Positions 40,751 to 48,728 of a DNA stretch of 60,133 nt are shown piece by piece. The DNA lies in the NCBI GenBank assembly GCA_012719415.1, contig JAAYAK010000272.1, forward strand, positions 1 through 60,133. The letters are read 5' to 3'. The DNA is from Syntrophorhabdus sp. GTDB taxonomy: Bacteria; Desulfobacterota; Syntrophorhabdia; Syntrophorhabdales; Syntrophorhabdaceae. The notes beneath the pieces are model-generated. The model saw nothing but the letters and a program-made list of their open reading frames with translations. It was not told the DNA's origin and made no database searches. How positions within the stretch are numbered: position 1 is the first letter of the stretch; each line of letters opens with the position of its first letter. A program made the translations under genes and the position numbers.

Positions 40751-41906
40751 ATTTCCGGTGTTTGAGAAGGTTCGCAAGGATGTAAACGGCAACGCCGATG
40801 ACAAGACCCAGTATGGGCCCGACCACAAGGGACCCTATGAACCATTCCAGGATCCTTTCCAATCCCTGATACCCCAGCGTCTGAAACGACACTTCCGTAA
40901 GGAACCTGCCATGGCGGATATAGTATCCCACCTCGATGCACACGGCAGGTACGATGGGAGGCATGCAGAGCTGGCCGGCGCCGAGGGCTGCGAACTTGTT
41001 GAACCTGAAGAAGCTTGCGGCAAAGAGGATCGTAATGGTCTGGCATGCGATGAGGGGAAGACAACTCAACAAGACACCAAGACCACTCGACATTGCGAGT
41101 TCTTCCGGGGAAGAGTGCCGTATGAGAAGGGTTCTCAGGGACCGGACGGGATGGAGGGCAGTGATCTTTCCCATGTCATCCTTTAACGGCATGAATCTCC
41201 TGTGCGGAATGGGCAGGAAGGAACGGATGGTGAGACGGGCGTGAAGGATGCTCAGGCTCAGGTTGTCCCGGAGTGCATGGAAATGGGAGACTCGCTCTTC
41301 CCGCGCCGGATAATAGACGGAAACGGGTATTTCCCTGACCTCGATGCCGGCCCATAGGGCCTTTACGAGCACCTCCACCTCAAAGGAAAACCTCTTCTCA
41401 CGGAGGGTAAGCCACCTGAGGAGGGCCACGGGGTAGGCCCTGAATCCGCTCTGCGTATCATTCAGGGATGTTCCCGTCTGGATCCTGATCCAGAAATTGG
41501 AAAACTGCCTGCCAAAACGGGAAGAGAAAGGCACCGTCTTGTCAAAGTCCCTATTGCCCACAATGATGGCGTCGGGGGTCTCATTGATGGCGGAGATGAT
41601 TCTTGGGATGTCGTCAGGCGAATGCTGACCGTCGGCATCAATGGTGATGACATGGGTCATCCCCAGTTCCTGCGCAACGCAGGCCGCCGTGAGGATTGCC
41701 GCTCCTTTGCCCCGATTTCTTTCGTGGCGGACAATCCTGATGCCGGGGCTTTCGAGGAGATCCGAAGCCCTGTCCAGGCTTCCATCGTCAATGACAAGAA
41801 TGTTGCTGTGGAATGCAAGGGATTCCTTCACGACTCCGGGCAAAGTGTCGGGATTGTTATAAACGGGGATGACAACGAGGACCCTGACAGGTCTTTCTTT
41901 TTCCAT
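40737..41906 (-). CDS. GT2 glycosyltransferase fused to DUF2062
   Basis: 389 residues: a GT-A family 2 domain (about 5-225) with VVIPVYNNPDTLPGVV, the metal-binding IDADGQHSPDDI and TQSGFRAYPV, then a DUF2062 membrane domain with two or three segments (about 275-380). The fusion is typical of glycosyltransferases in aryl-polyene-type clusters, which transfer a sugar to a lipid anchor. It is 17 bp after the radical SAM gene and overlaps the acyltransferase start. Confidence 0.85.
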   Translation of the reverse strand: MEKERPVRVLVVIPVYNNPDTLPGVVKESLAFHSNILVIDDGSLDRASDLLESPGIRIVRHERNRGKGAAILTAACVAQELGMTHVITIDADGQHSPDDIPRIISAINETPDAIIVGNRDFDKTVPFSSRFGRQFSNFWIRIQTGTSLNDTQSGFRAYPVALLRWLTLREKRFSFEVEVLVKALWAGIEVREIPVSVYYPAREERVSHFHALRDNLSLSILHARLTIRSFLPIPHRRFMPLKDDMGKITALHPVRSLRTLLIRHSSPEELAMSSGLGVLLSCLPLIACQTITILFAASFFRFNKFAALGAGQLCMPPIVPAVCIEVGYYIRHGRFLTEVSFQTLGYQGLERILEWFIGSLVVGPILGLVIGVAVYILANLLKHRKYETA

Positions 41907-41923
41907 ATTGACGGTGCCGGTCG

Positions 41924-43378
41924 TCAGGAACCGGCGATCCTCCTCGAGGTTCTGGCGAAATTGACGAAGCTCAGGATGCCCGCGATAAACCGCTTCCAGC
42001 TGTCGGGCGACCGCCAGATCATAGAGATGTAACCGATGAGTATTCTCGGTCGCATGAAATGTTTGCGGTAAAATAGTGTAAAAAGCTTCTCAAGGGACCT
42101 TCTCGTCATCTCTTTCGGGACAAAGAGAAAATGCATGCAGTCCATCTCCTCCCACTTTTCCTCAAAAGCGCCCAGTTCGTGGACATTCCGATAGATGGGC
42201 GTACCGGGGAAAGGAGTGAATTTGGATATATTGATATCATTGATGGGCAGCGAGAATACGAAGTCCATGCTCTTCTTGATACTGGAGCGCGTCTCTCCGG
42301 GCAGGCCCATCATCAGAAGACCCTTGACCCGAATATCCGCATTCCTGATAAGGTGGATCTTTTCCGTGAGCATCCGGAGATCCGCGTTCTTTCGGTGCAT
42401 AGACAGAAGTCCTTCGTCGCCGGTCTCGATTCCGAGGCTGATCATCCAGCAACCGGCCCTCTTCATCAGGCGCAGGAGGTCCAGGTCGACATGTTCGGCG
42501 CGGGCAGCGCAATTGAAGGTCATCCCCAGCGGGGCGTCGATCATCATCCGGGCGAACTCAACAACTCTTTGCCGGTTGAGCGTGAACTGGTCGTCATACA
42601 GATTGACGTGGCGGATCTTAAACCTCTCTTTCAGATATTTCAGGTGCTCGTACAGATAAGAAGCCGAGTTGTACCGGAAGGTTTGTCTGAAGACAGACCT
42701 GTCACAATAGCTGCAGGAGTAAGGACAACCCCGGCTCGTGACGCAGCTGGTGTTCGGTGTGCCGGGATAATTGAACAAGGGGAGTTTGTAGATATGGGGA
42801 AACCCGTCCAGTTTCTCATAGGATGGAAAAGGAAGGGTGTCCAGGTCAAGCCCGTCACTTCGATACCCGGTAAAACAGGGTTGCCCCCCCTTTTCCCTGT
42901 ATGCCAGGCCCTTTATATCGGAAGATTCGTCCCCGTTTCGTTCGATGAGCTCACCGAATGTCTCTTCGCCCTCGCCAACCACCGCGAAATCAATAACGGG
43001 GAAATCTCTCAGGGATCTTTCCTTCAGAGCGCTCACGTGAGGCCCGCCGAAGACGACCTTCGTTTTGGGTGCAACGCTTTTCGCTAATGCGGCCAGTCGG
43101 ACACCGTCAAGGAAACTCGACGTTGTGCAGCTGAAACCGACAAAAGCGGGGCGTTCCGAAAGGATGTGATCCCTGATGACCCTTTCCGAATCGGGCATTG
43201 CATAGCAATCGACTATGCGGGTCGTTATCCTTCTCGCCTCGAGATAGGCGGAAATGCTCGCAAGTCCCAGAGGCGGCATGATATTGGCCTTTCGGGAAAT
43301 GTCCCGGTCGGCCATCCTGTCGCTGTAGCCAAGGGGATGAACGAGGAGGACGTTGGATCTGATACCGTGGGGACCCAT
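41924..43378 (-). CDS. B12-binding-type radical SAM enzyme (third of three)
   Basis: 484 residues from ATG 43378. The N-terminal part has the cobalamin-domain fold of this class (MPPLGLASISAYLEAR; KVVFGGPHVSA; VVGEGEETF), and the radical SAM core has C218, C222, C225 (SRGCPYSCSYCDR). DxHxxG, the base-on-B12 signature, is not evident. Class-B enzymes methylate or cyclise unactivated carbons, e.g. HpnP. It is consecutive to two other such genes. An alternative start at 43411 overlaps the upstream stop. Confidence 0.85.
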   Translation of the reverse strand: MGPHGIRSNVLLVHPLGYSDRMADRDISRKANIMPPLGLASISAYLEARRITTRIVDCYAMPDSERVIRDHILSERPAFVGFSCTTSSFLDGVRLAALAKSVAPKTKVVFGGPHVSALKERSLRDFPVIDFAVVGEGEETFGELIERNGDESSDIKGLAYREKGGQPCFTGYRSDGLDLDTLPFPSYEKLDGFPHIYKLPLFNYPGTPNTSCVTSRGCPYSCSYCDRSVFRQTFRYNSASYLYEHLKYLKERFKIRHVNLYDDQFTLNRQRVVEFARMMIDAPLGMTFNCAARAEHVDLDLLRLMKRAGCWMISLGIETGDEGLLSMHRKNADLRMLTEKIHLIRNADIRVKGLLMMGLPGETRSSIKKSMDFVFSLPINDINISKFTPFPGTPIYRNVHELGAFEEKWEEMDCMHFLFVPKEMTRRSLEKLFTLFYRKHFMRPRILIGYISMIWRSPDSWKRFIAGILSFVNFARTSRRIAGS

Positions 43379-43383
43379 AGAGC

Positions 43384-44727
43384 TTATTGACCGGAAAGGA
43401 GTTTTGTCCACAAGAAACCGCGGAAACCGAACGTGTTGAGGACCCGTAATCGTGCATTTGCCCTGGATGGCGGAAAGAGCCGGTCTCTCCTTCCGCCGAA
43501 GGACTCCCCGATCTTTTGGTTCATCAAAGGTGTGTCTATCTCGGGCGAATAGTAGAACGCCGGTTTCAACAGTTCATTGTCGCATGAGAGGACTCCATCG
43601 GCAATTGCCTTTCCGTGAAGGGGTGTTCCGGGAAGAACACGGATACCCGAAAAGGCCAGCACGATACAGCCCGTGAGCCGTCCTATGTTATCGAGCCCTT
43701 CCGCCACGGTCTCCATGGACTCGCCGGGGCATCCGAACATGACGTAGTGGATGCAGGGAATCTTCTCCCGGGCACAGGCATCGTTAAAGGCGATGGCATC
43801 GGAGAAACCGAAGCCCTTGTTCAATCCCGAAAGCGCAATATCGCTCGCCGCGTCGGTGCCAACCTCGATCGCCGAAAGGCCTGAGCGTTTCAAGAGGAGG
43901 ATCTCTTCCCGGGAAATGGCCTGCGGGCGAAAAAAAGCGGACCATTCAACCCGGATGTCCCTTTGTATGAGTTCTTCAGCGATGGAGAGGTAGTTGCTTT
44001 GCGGTTCATTGAAGATGGAATCCGTGAAAAAGATGAATCTTACGCCGAAGTCCATGGCGAGACGTTCCACTTCATCGGCGACGGACCCGGGATCTTTGCA
44101 GCGAAGATTGCCGCCTTCTATCGCGGGGTAGGGGCAATAGGCGCAACTATGCATGCAGCCGCGCTTTGTCTGTACGCCGATGACGCCGCCCCGATTCACA
44201 TAGGAACTGACGAGGCCGCCTTGCCAGAGCGGGTGGTTCCGTTCGGGGTCGGCAAAAGACCCATCGCCCATGCGGTATATCCCGCCCTTTGCTGTGCCCG
44301 CCTCAATGTCCTCGATGAGTGCCGGGAAGGAGTCCTCTCCTTCGCCGGCAACACCATGATCTGCGCCGAGATAGTCGAGCATTGCCTCGGGCATGATGGA
44401 AAATGCCGGTCCTCCCAGGACTATCGGGGCAGGGGTGATTCCTCTTACGGCCCTGATCAGTGTGCGGTCGCGATCGAGACTCCATTTTTCCGCGTCGGTG
44501 GAGTCGGTGGTGTCTATATTGCGTATCGAAATGCCGATAACATGGGGTTGGAAAGAGCAAATTGTGTCAAGCAGCTCTTTGGTTGACCCTTTGGCCTCAA
44601 AAAGATCGAATTGTCCTACCCTGTGCCCGTGTGCGCGCAGGGCCGCCGCCATCGATGCCATGCCCAGGGGGTAGACGGGGTATGGCTCCGAGTAGGTGTT
44701 CGGGGAGACCAGAAGGACGTCACTCAT
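43384..44727 (-). CDS. B12-binding-type radical SAM enzyme (second of three)
   Basis: 447 residues from ATG 44727. N-terminal Rossmann/B12-like domain (MSDVLLVSPNTYSE; IVLGGPAFSIMPEAML; GVAGEGEDSFPAL) and the radical SAM motif at C191, C195, C198 (KRGCMHSCAYCPYP). No SPASM cysteines. The gene overlaps the upstream radical SAM gene by 8 bp. It probably alkylates or cross-links a chain intermediate of the cluster product. Confidence 0.85.
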   Translation of the reverse strand: MSDVLLVSPNTYSEPYPVYPLGMASMAAALRAHGHRVGQFDLFEAKGSTKELLDTICSFQPHVIGISIRNIDTTDSTDAEKWSLDRDRTLIRAVRGITPAPIVLGGPAFSIMPEAMLDYLGADHGVAGEGEDSFPALIEDIEAGTAKGGIYRMGDGSFADPERNHPLWQGGLVSSYVNRGGVIGVQTKRGCMHSCAYCPYPAIEGGNLRCKDPGSVADEVERLAMDFGVRFIFFTDSIFNEPQSNYLSIAEELIQRDIRVEWSAFFRPQAISREEILLLKRSGLSAIEVGTDAASDIALSGLNKGFGFSDAIAFNDACAREKIPCIHYVMFGCPGESMETVAEGLDNIGRLTGCIVLAFSGIRVLPGTPLHGKAIADGVLSCDNELLKPAFYYSPEIDTPLMNQKIGESFGGRRDRLFPPSRANARLRVLNTFGFRGFLWTKLLSGQ

Positions 44728-45994
44728 GCATGTCGTCCTTGCCGGCGTTCGCAGGGTGCCGCCTCTTGTGGCCCTCATATCTGCGGTAGGTGCCGTCGGC
44801 GATCTCCTTCTTTATGACCTTGCGGAAAAGTTCTCCCATTTTCAATTGATACCCGCCGCTTTGATAAAAGGTGTCCCAGGCGTAGAAGTAGAGTTCCTGC
44901 AGTCGTTCCGGTGTCATGTGCCTGGGCTGGAAGACGACGGTATCCGCGGTGTAGTCAAGCCAGTTGTTGCTCAGGACCCTGTTTTCAGCCTCGAGCTTCG
45001 CCCGGATGGGAGAGTGGGGATAGGGAGTGAGAATCGTGAATTCCGCCATATCGACGCCGATTTCCTGGATGAAATCGACAAGCCGCTTGATATAGTCCTC
45101 GTCATGGTCATCGGTCCCCAGTATTATCGTTCCCTCAACCCCTATTCCGTGGTCCTTGAGGCGCTTCACCCTGTTTCTGATCGTTTCGGATGTGTCGAAG
45201 ATGGCTTGATAGACATACCAGCATCCCGCCTCGGCCGCGAGGGACAGTATCCTGTCATCGTCGATGATGGGGTGGCTTACCCACTTTTTCTTGAGAGGGG
45301 CCATGGCGGTGAACAGATCGATCAACCATTGACGGTTCTGGGCGAGGGAGTTGTCCACGAGAAAAAGGCGGTTGTTCGGAATCGATTCCATCTCCTCCAA
45401 TACCCTGTCAAGAGGCCGGGGTCTGAATTGTCGCCCTCCGAGGAAACCGACGCAGCAGGGAAAGCAGTTGAAACGGCAACCCCGGGATGCGTGGACAAGG
45501 TCCACCATCTGGACGCCGCGATAGTTGTAAAGGCTCCTGTTCAGCAGATCGCGCCGTGCCGTACCGACAAGGTCGATGGCCGGACGGTTCTCCAGGTGAT
45601 CGTACACGCGTTTGAGGCGACCCGCCTTCAGGTCCTCGATAACCTCGGGAAAACGATCCTCCGCCTCGCCGATGAAAACGGAATCGGAGTGACCGGCGAC
45701 CTCCGGGGCGTGGAGCGTGGCTGCAATGCCGCCGAATATAACGGGGACACCCCTTCTCCGGTACTGTGCTGATATCTCGAAGGCCCTGGGGAGTTGGCTG
45801 GTGAGCATCACCGACATTGCGACGATATCCGGCGTATCGTCGAAAGCATGCCCCTCGACGTTCTCGTCGATGAAGGTGATGTCGATCTCCTCCGGGACAG
45901 TCGCGGCAAAGACCACCGGTCCGTGGGGCGGGAGGTTGAAAGGGGTCTGCCTTTTGAGCTTCGGCCACCGCGGATAGATCAAGTCCATTCTCAT
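44720..45994 (-). CDS. B12-binding-type radical SAM enzyme (first of three)
   Basis: 424 residues from ATG 45994. N-terminal B12-domain-like part (MDLIYPRWPKLKRQTPF; VPVIFGGIAATLHAPEVA; IGEAEDRFPEVIEDL), then a radical SAM motif at C173, C177, C180 (SRGCRFNCFPCCVG). The start overlaps the upstream ketosynthase-like gene by ATGA (45991-45994), so it is made together with the ketosynthases. Confidence 0.85.
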   Translation of the reverse strand: MRMDLIYPRWPKLKRQTPFNLPPHGPVVFAATVPEEIDITFIDENVEGHAFDDTPDIVAMSVMLTSQLPRAFEISAQYRRRGVPVIFGGIAATLHAPEVAGHSDSVFIGEAEDRFPEVIEDLKAGRLKRVYDHLENRPAIDLVGTARRDLLNRSLYNYRGVQMVDLVHASRGCRFNCFPCCVGFLGGRQFRPRPLDRVLEEMESIPNNRLFLVDNSLAQNRQWLIDLFTAMAPLKKKWVSHPIIDDDRILSLAAEAGCWYVYQAIFDTSETIRNRVKRLKDHGIGVEGTIILGTDDHDEDYIKRLVDFIQEIGVDMAEFTILTPYPHSPIRAKLEAENRVLSNNWLDYTADTVVFQPRHMTPERLQELYFYAWDTFYQSGGYQLKMGELFRKVIKKEIADGTYRRYEGHKRRHPANAGKDDMHE

Positions 45995-46728
45995 GATCGT
46001 GCCCCCGCGCCGGTCGGGCCATCGATGCACATACGGACAAGAGAGAGGACGGAGTCGACCCGTCTTCCGTTAAAAGAAACCTCTCCTTCCTCATTCCAGT
46101 CTATCTCGCCATATGCCTTCGGTGCCGCTATCCTGCCGTTGCGGCGCCTCAGGAGAGCGAAGATGGAACCTGCAGGGTGTTCTTCATCGGCACCCAGGGC
46201 GCCGGTACCTTCCGTGTTGCACATTCCCGCAAGCATGCTGCTGCATTCACCGCCGATGATGGAGGCAATGGCGAAACGTACCGAGGCCATACCCGTCAGA
46301 GGGTTTTCGTACACGGCAAATGCGGCGCCCGCGAGCCCGAAATGGATTGCTGCTTCCCCGAGGAAGGCATTGGGCAGAGTGTACGCAAAAAGGTTCGGGC
46401 TTGCCAGATGGCCCCCGGCGGCAATGACGGTATCGAAATAGTCGGCATCCGTGTGGAGGCACCCGGTGATGGTGGAAGAGATTATCCCCACATTCCGTTT
46501 CCTCTTCCACAGGTCGAGACCGCCATCCTTGAGTGCAAGCGAGGCGGCGGCGAGACCGCACCTGGAGTAATCATCAAGCCTTCCGAACCGTGGCAGGGGC
46601 CTCGCAAGAAACGCTTTGCGTGCAATACGGGGAAGGGTGCCGGAAAGTTCCGGTGGCGTGTCGAAATCCCGTCCCCTTCCCGTGCCGCCAGGCGTGACCC
46701 AGCCTATACCGGTGAGGAGCACACTCAT
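45991..46728 (-). CDS. Short cysteine-less ketosynthase-like protein (chain-length factor, Ketoacyl-synt_2 type)
   Basis: 245 residues, half the length of a ketosynthase, matching the short chain-length-factor-like family of aryl-polyene clusters. The region where the nucleophile would stand reads FGLAGAAFAVYENPLTG, without Cys. It overlaps the intact ketosynthase gene upstream by ATGA, giving a second KS plus CLF-like pair. Confidence 0.75.
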   Translation of the reverse strand: MSVLLTGIGWVTPGGTGRGRDFDTPPELSGTLPRIARKAFLARPLPRFGRLDDYSRCGLAAASLALKDGGLDLWKRKRNVGIISSTITGCLHTDADYFDTVIAAGGHLASPNLFAYTLPNAFLGEAAIHFGLAGAAFAVYENPLTGMASVRFAIASIIGGECSSMLAGMCNTEGTGALGADEEHPAGSIFALLRRRNGRIAAPKAYGEIDWNEEGEVSFNGRRVDSVLSLVRMCIDGPTGAGARS

Positions 46729-47858
46729 GGGTCAGAGCTCCTTTTCAGGATGAGGACCGCGCTAATCCCGCCGAAACCGGAATTCGTGACCATTAAGTGA
46801 TCACCCGATATCGGCGTCGGCTCTCGTGTGACGAAATCCCGAGCGGCGGCCTCGGGTTCTTCGAGTCCCACGGTGGGCGGGAGGAGCCTCCTCCTGAGGA
46901 CCTCTGTCGCTATGACGGCCTCTATGCCCCCGGCGGCCCCGAAGGTGTGGCCGATGGCCCCTTTTACCGAGTATGCGGGAGGGACTCTGCCCGAGAAGAA
47001 CCTGTGGAATGCCTTTATTTCCATCGCATCATTCCGGATGGTTCCCGTTCCGTGGGCGCTGATGCCGGCTATCTCCTGTTTCTCCAGGGACGCCCTTTTC
47101 AAGGCGCTGTGCATTGCGTTACACAGGCCTCGGCCGTCACGGGCCGGCGCAGTGACGTGAAAGGCGTCGTTTGCAACTCCCCAGCCCGCAATCTCGGCAA
47201 CGGGACGGATGAAGTGTTTCTCCGCCAGGGCGCCGCTCACAAGGTGGATGAACGCGGCGCCTTCCCCCAGGGAAAGCCCGGCGCGCGAGCGGTCAAAGGG
47301 CCGCGCCCGGTCGGGTGAGAGCACCTGGAGGGCGGAAAACCCCGAAAAGACGAACTCGGTTATTACATCGGCACATATCACAAGGACCGATTTCTCCATA
47401 CCCGCCGCGATCAACGAGGCCCCTTGCGCGATAGCCACGGTCGCAGAGGCGCAGGCGGCGCTGACATTGACGGAAGGCCGTGGGATCCCGAGCGTGCGGG
47501 ATACCCTTTTGCACAGGTCGCCCGGGAGAGTGCCAAGTCCATCCGGCACGGTTCCCCGTTTGTATCTTTCGAGAGAATCGATCCCTGCCTTCGTGGTGCA
47601 GGTGGTCAGGAGTGTATCCGGCGGTGGTGGAGGTACACTCTTCAGGAGAGGATCGAGAAGATCATACACCAAAGGATGCCCGTTCGGGGAGAGGCCTTCG
47701 ATGGAAGCAGCCGTCCGGGCCCGGTACTGCCCCACAGGGAAACGGGTAACCTCCGTCAAGGCGGATAGGCCGGAGAGAAGAGCCCCGTATGTCTCCTTGC
47801 CCGTCGCACCGAGGGCGGTTATGGCATCGCACCGGGCCAGCACGACAGCATTTTTCAC
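46725..47858 (-). CDS. Beta-ketoacyl-ACP synthase (active site intact)
   Basis: 377 residues. Cys136 in VSAACASATVAIAQGA, His in SAHGTGTIRND, Lys and His in SVKGAIGHTFGAAGGIE. It elongates the ACP-bound chain, and its partner is probably the short cysteine-less homologue that overlaps its end. Its start overlaps the thioesterase gene by ATGA (47855-47858). Confidence 0.9.
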   Translation of the reverse strand: MKNAVVLARCDAITALGATGKETYGALLSGLSALTEVTRFPVGQYRARTAASIEGLSPNGHPLVYDLLDPLLKSVPPPPPDTLLTTCTTKAGIDSLERYKRGTVPDGLGTLPGDLCKRVSRTLGIPRPSVNVSAACASATVAIAQGASLIAAGMEKSVLVICADVITEFVFSGFSALQVLSPDRARPFDRSRAGLSLGEGAAFIHLVSGALAEKHFIRPVAEIAGWGVANDAFHVTAPARDGRGLCNAMHSALKRASLEKQEIAGISAHGTGTIRNDAMEIKAFHRFFSGRVPPAYSVKGAIGHTFGAAGGIEAVIATEVLRRRLLPPTVGLEEPEAAARDFVTREPTPISGDHLMVTNSGFGGISAVLILKRSSDP

Positions 47859-48316
47859 CTTAGCCTTCCCTCTTTCCAGCGCAGGAGAAAGTCTTCGTAG
47901 AATCGAGGCGGTATAAGAAGGAGATTGTTATTGAGGTCCAGCATCACCTGTACGGAATATCCCCTTGTCGTGACCTCGCCCCTGCTGTTTCTGATGGTAT
48001 ACTCAAAATTGATGCGGGCCGCCTCGGACCACCTGAGTATCCCGTCGATGGTGATATCTTCCTGAAAACCTATAGGCAAAAGAAAGTCGGTGTGAAAGAT
48101 CCTGAGCGGGGCTACGGTTTCGTTTCGGTAAAAGTCCATGTAGCCGATACCGTATTTCTCCCCCACCGCGGCCCTCGCATCCTCAAAATAGCTCGAATAT
48201 CGGCCGTGCCAGACGATTCCCAGGGGGTCCGTCTCTTCAAACCGAACCCTTCTTTGAACCGTTACCACCAGAGGCTCGGGATCTTCTTTCTCATTGGTGA
48301 AGTAAGGTTTTACCAT
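47855..48316 (-). CDS. Hotdog acyl-ACP/acyl-CoA thioesterase (4HBT)
   Basis: 153 residues with the 4HBT motif ETDPLGIVWHGRYSSYFEDAR (in two parts near residue 30), which includes the catalytic Asp and the GIVWHxRY loop. It could release the finished chain or edit stalled acyl-ACP. The gene lies between the ketosynthase and a hotdog dehydratase gene in the cluster. Confidence 0.85.
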   Translation of the reverse strand: MVKPYFTNEKEDPEPLVVTVQRRVRFEETDPLGIVWHGRYSSYFEDARAAVGEKYGIGYMDFYRNETVAPLRIFHTDFLLPIGFQEDITIDGILRWSEAARINFEYTIRNSRGEVTTRGYSVQVMLDLNNNLLLIPPRFYEDFLLRWKEGRLR

Positions 48317-48335
48317 CTGCTTTGTACTCCCTTTT

Positions 48336-48728
48336 TCATGACAGCGGACTCTCGGAACAGGTGAAGACGATAGTTGAAGCGGTTTTACCTGCCACTTTCA
48401 GCCGGGCGTCAATGACAGACCGATCTGGCTTCTGAAGTTCGCGGTATGAAGCTTCCACCTTCAAGCCCGGCGTGATTTCCATCTGGAATTTTGCCTTTTC
48501 TATGGTCTGAATGCTGAGCGTGAGGCCCTTTGTCTCTTCGACAATGGACTTGACGAGAATGATCTGCATGAATGCGGGGAGGATGGGAAACCCGGGGAAA
48601 TGTCCCGAGAAACCGACAAAATCGGGGGTGAAACAGTAATGACGGGAGTACCAGCCTTCCCGGGACCTCCCGATCTCATCGAGGGCGCACCTCGCGACTG
48701 CCGCCGCCAGGGAATGCTGGCCTTTCAT
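48336..48728 (-). CDS. FabZ-like 3-hydroxyacyl-ACP dehydratase
   Basis: 130 residues from ATG 48728, which overlaps the exporter stop (ATGA). The motif FSGHFPGFPILPAFMQI (about 40-56) is the FabZ/FabA-type His active site in HFPGxPILP. It would remove water to give trans double bonds in a polyene-like chain. A second dehydratase-like gene lies at 51784. Confidence 0.8.
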   Translation of the reverse strand: MKGQHSLAAAVARCALDEIGRSREGWYSRHYCFTPDFVGFSGHFPGFPILPAFMQIILVKSIVEETKGLTLSIQTIEKAKFQMEITPGLKVEASYRELQKPDRSVIDARLKVAGKTASTIVFTCSESPLS

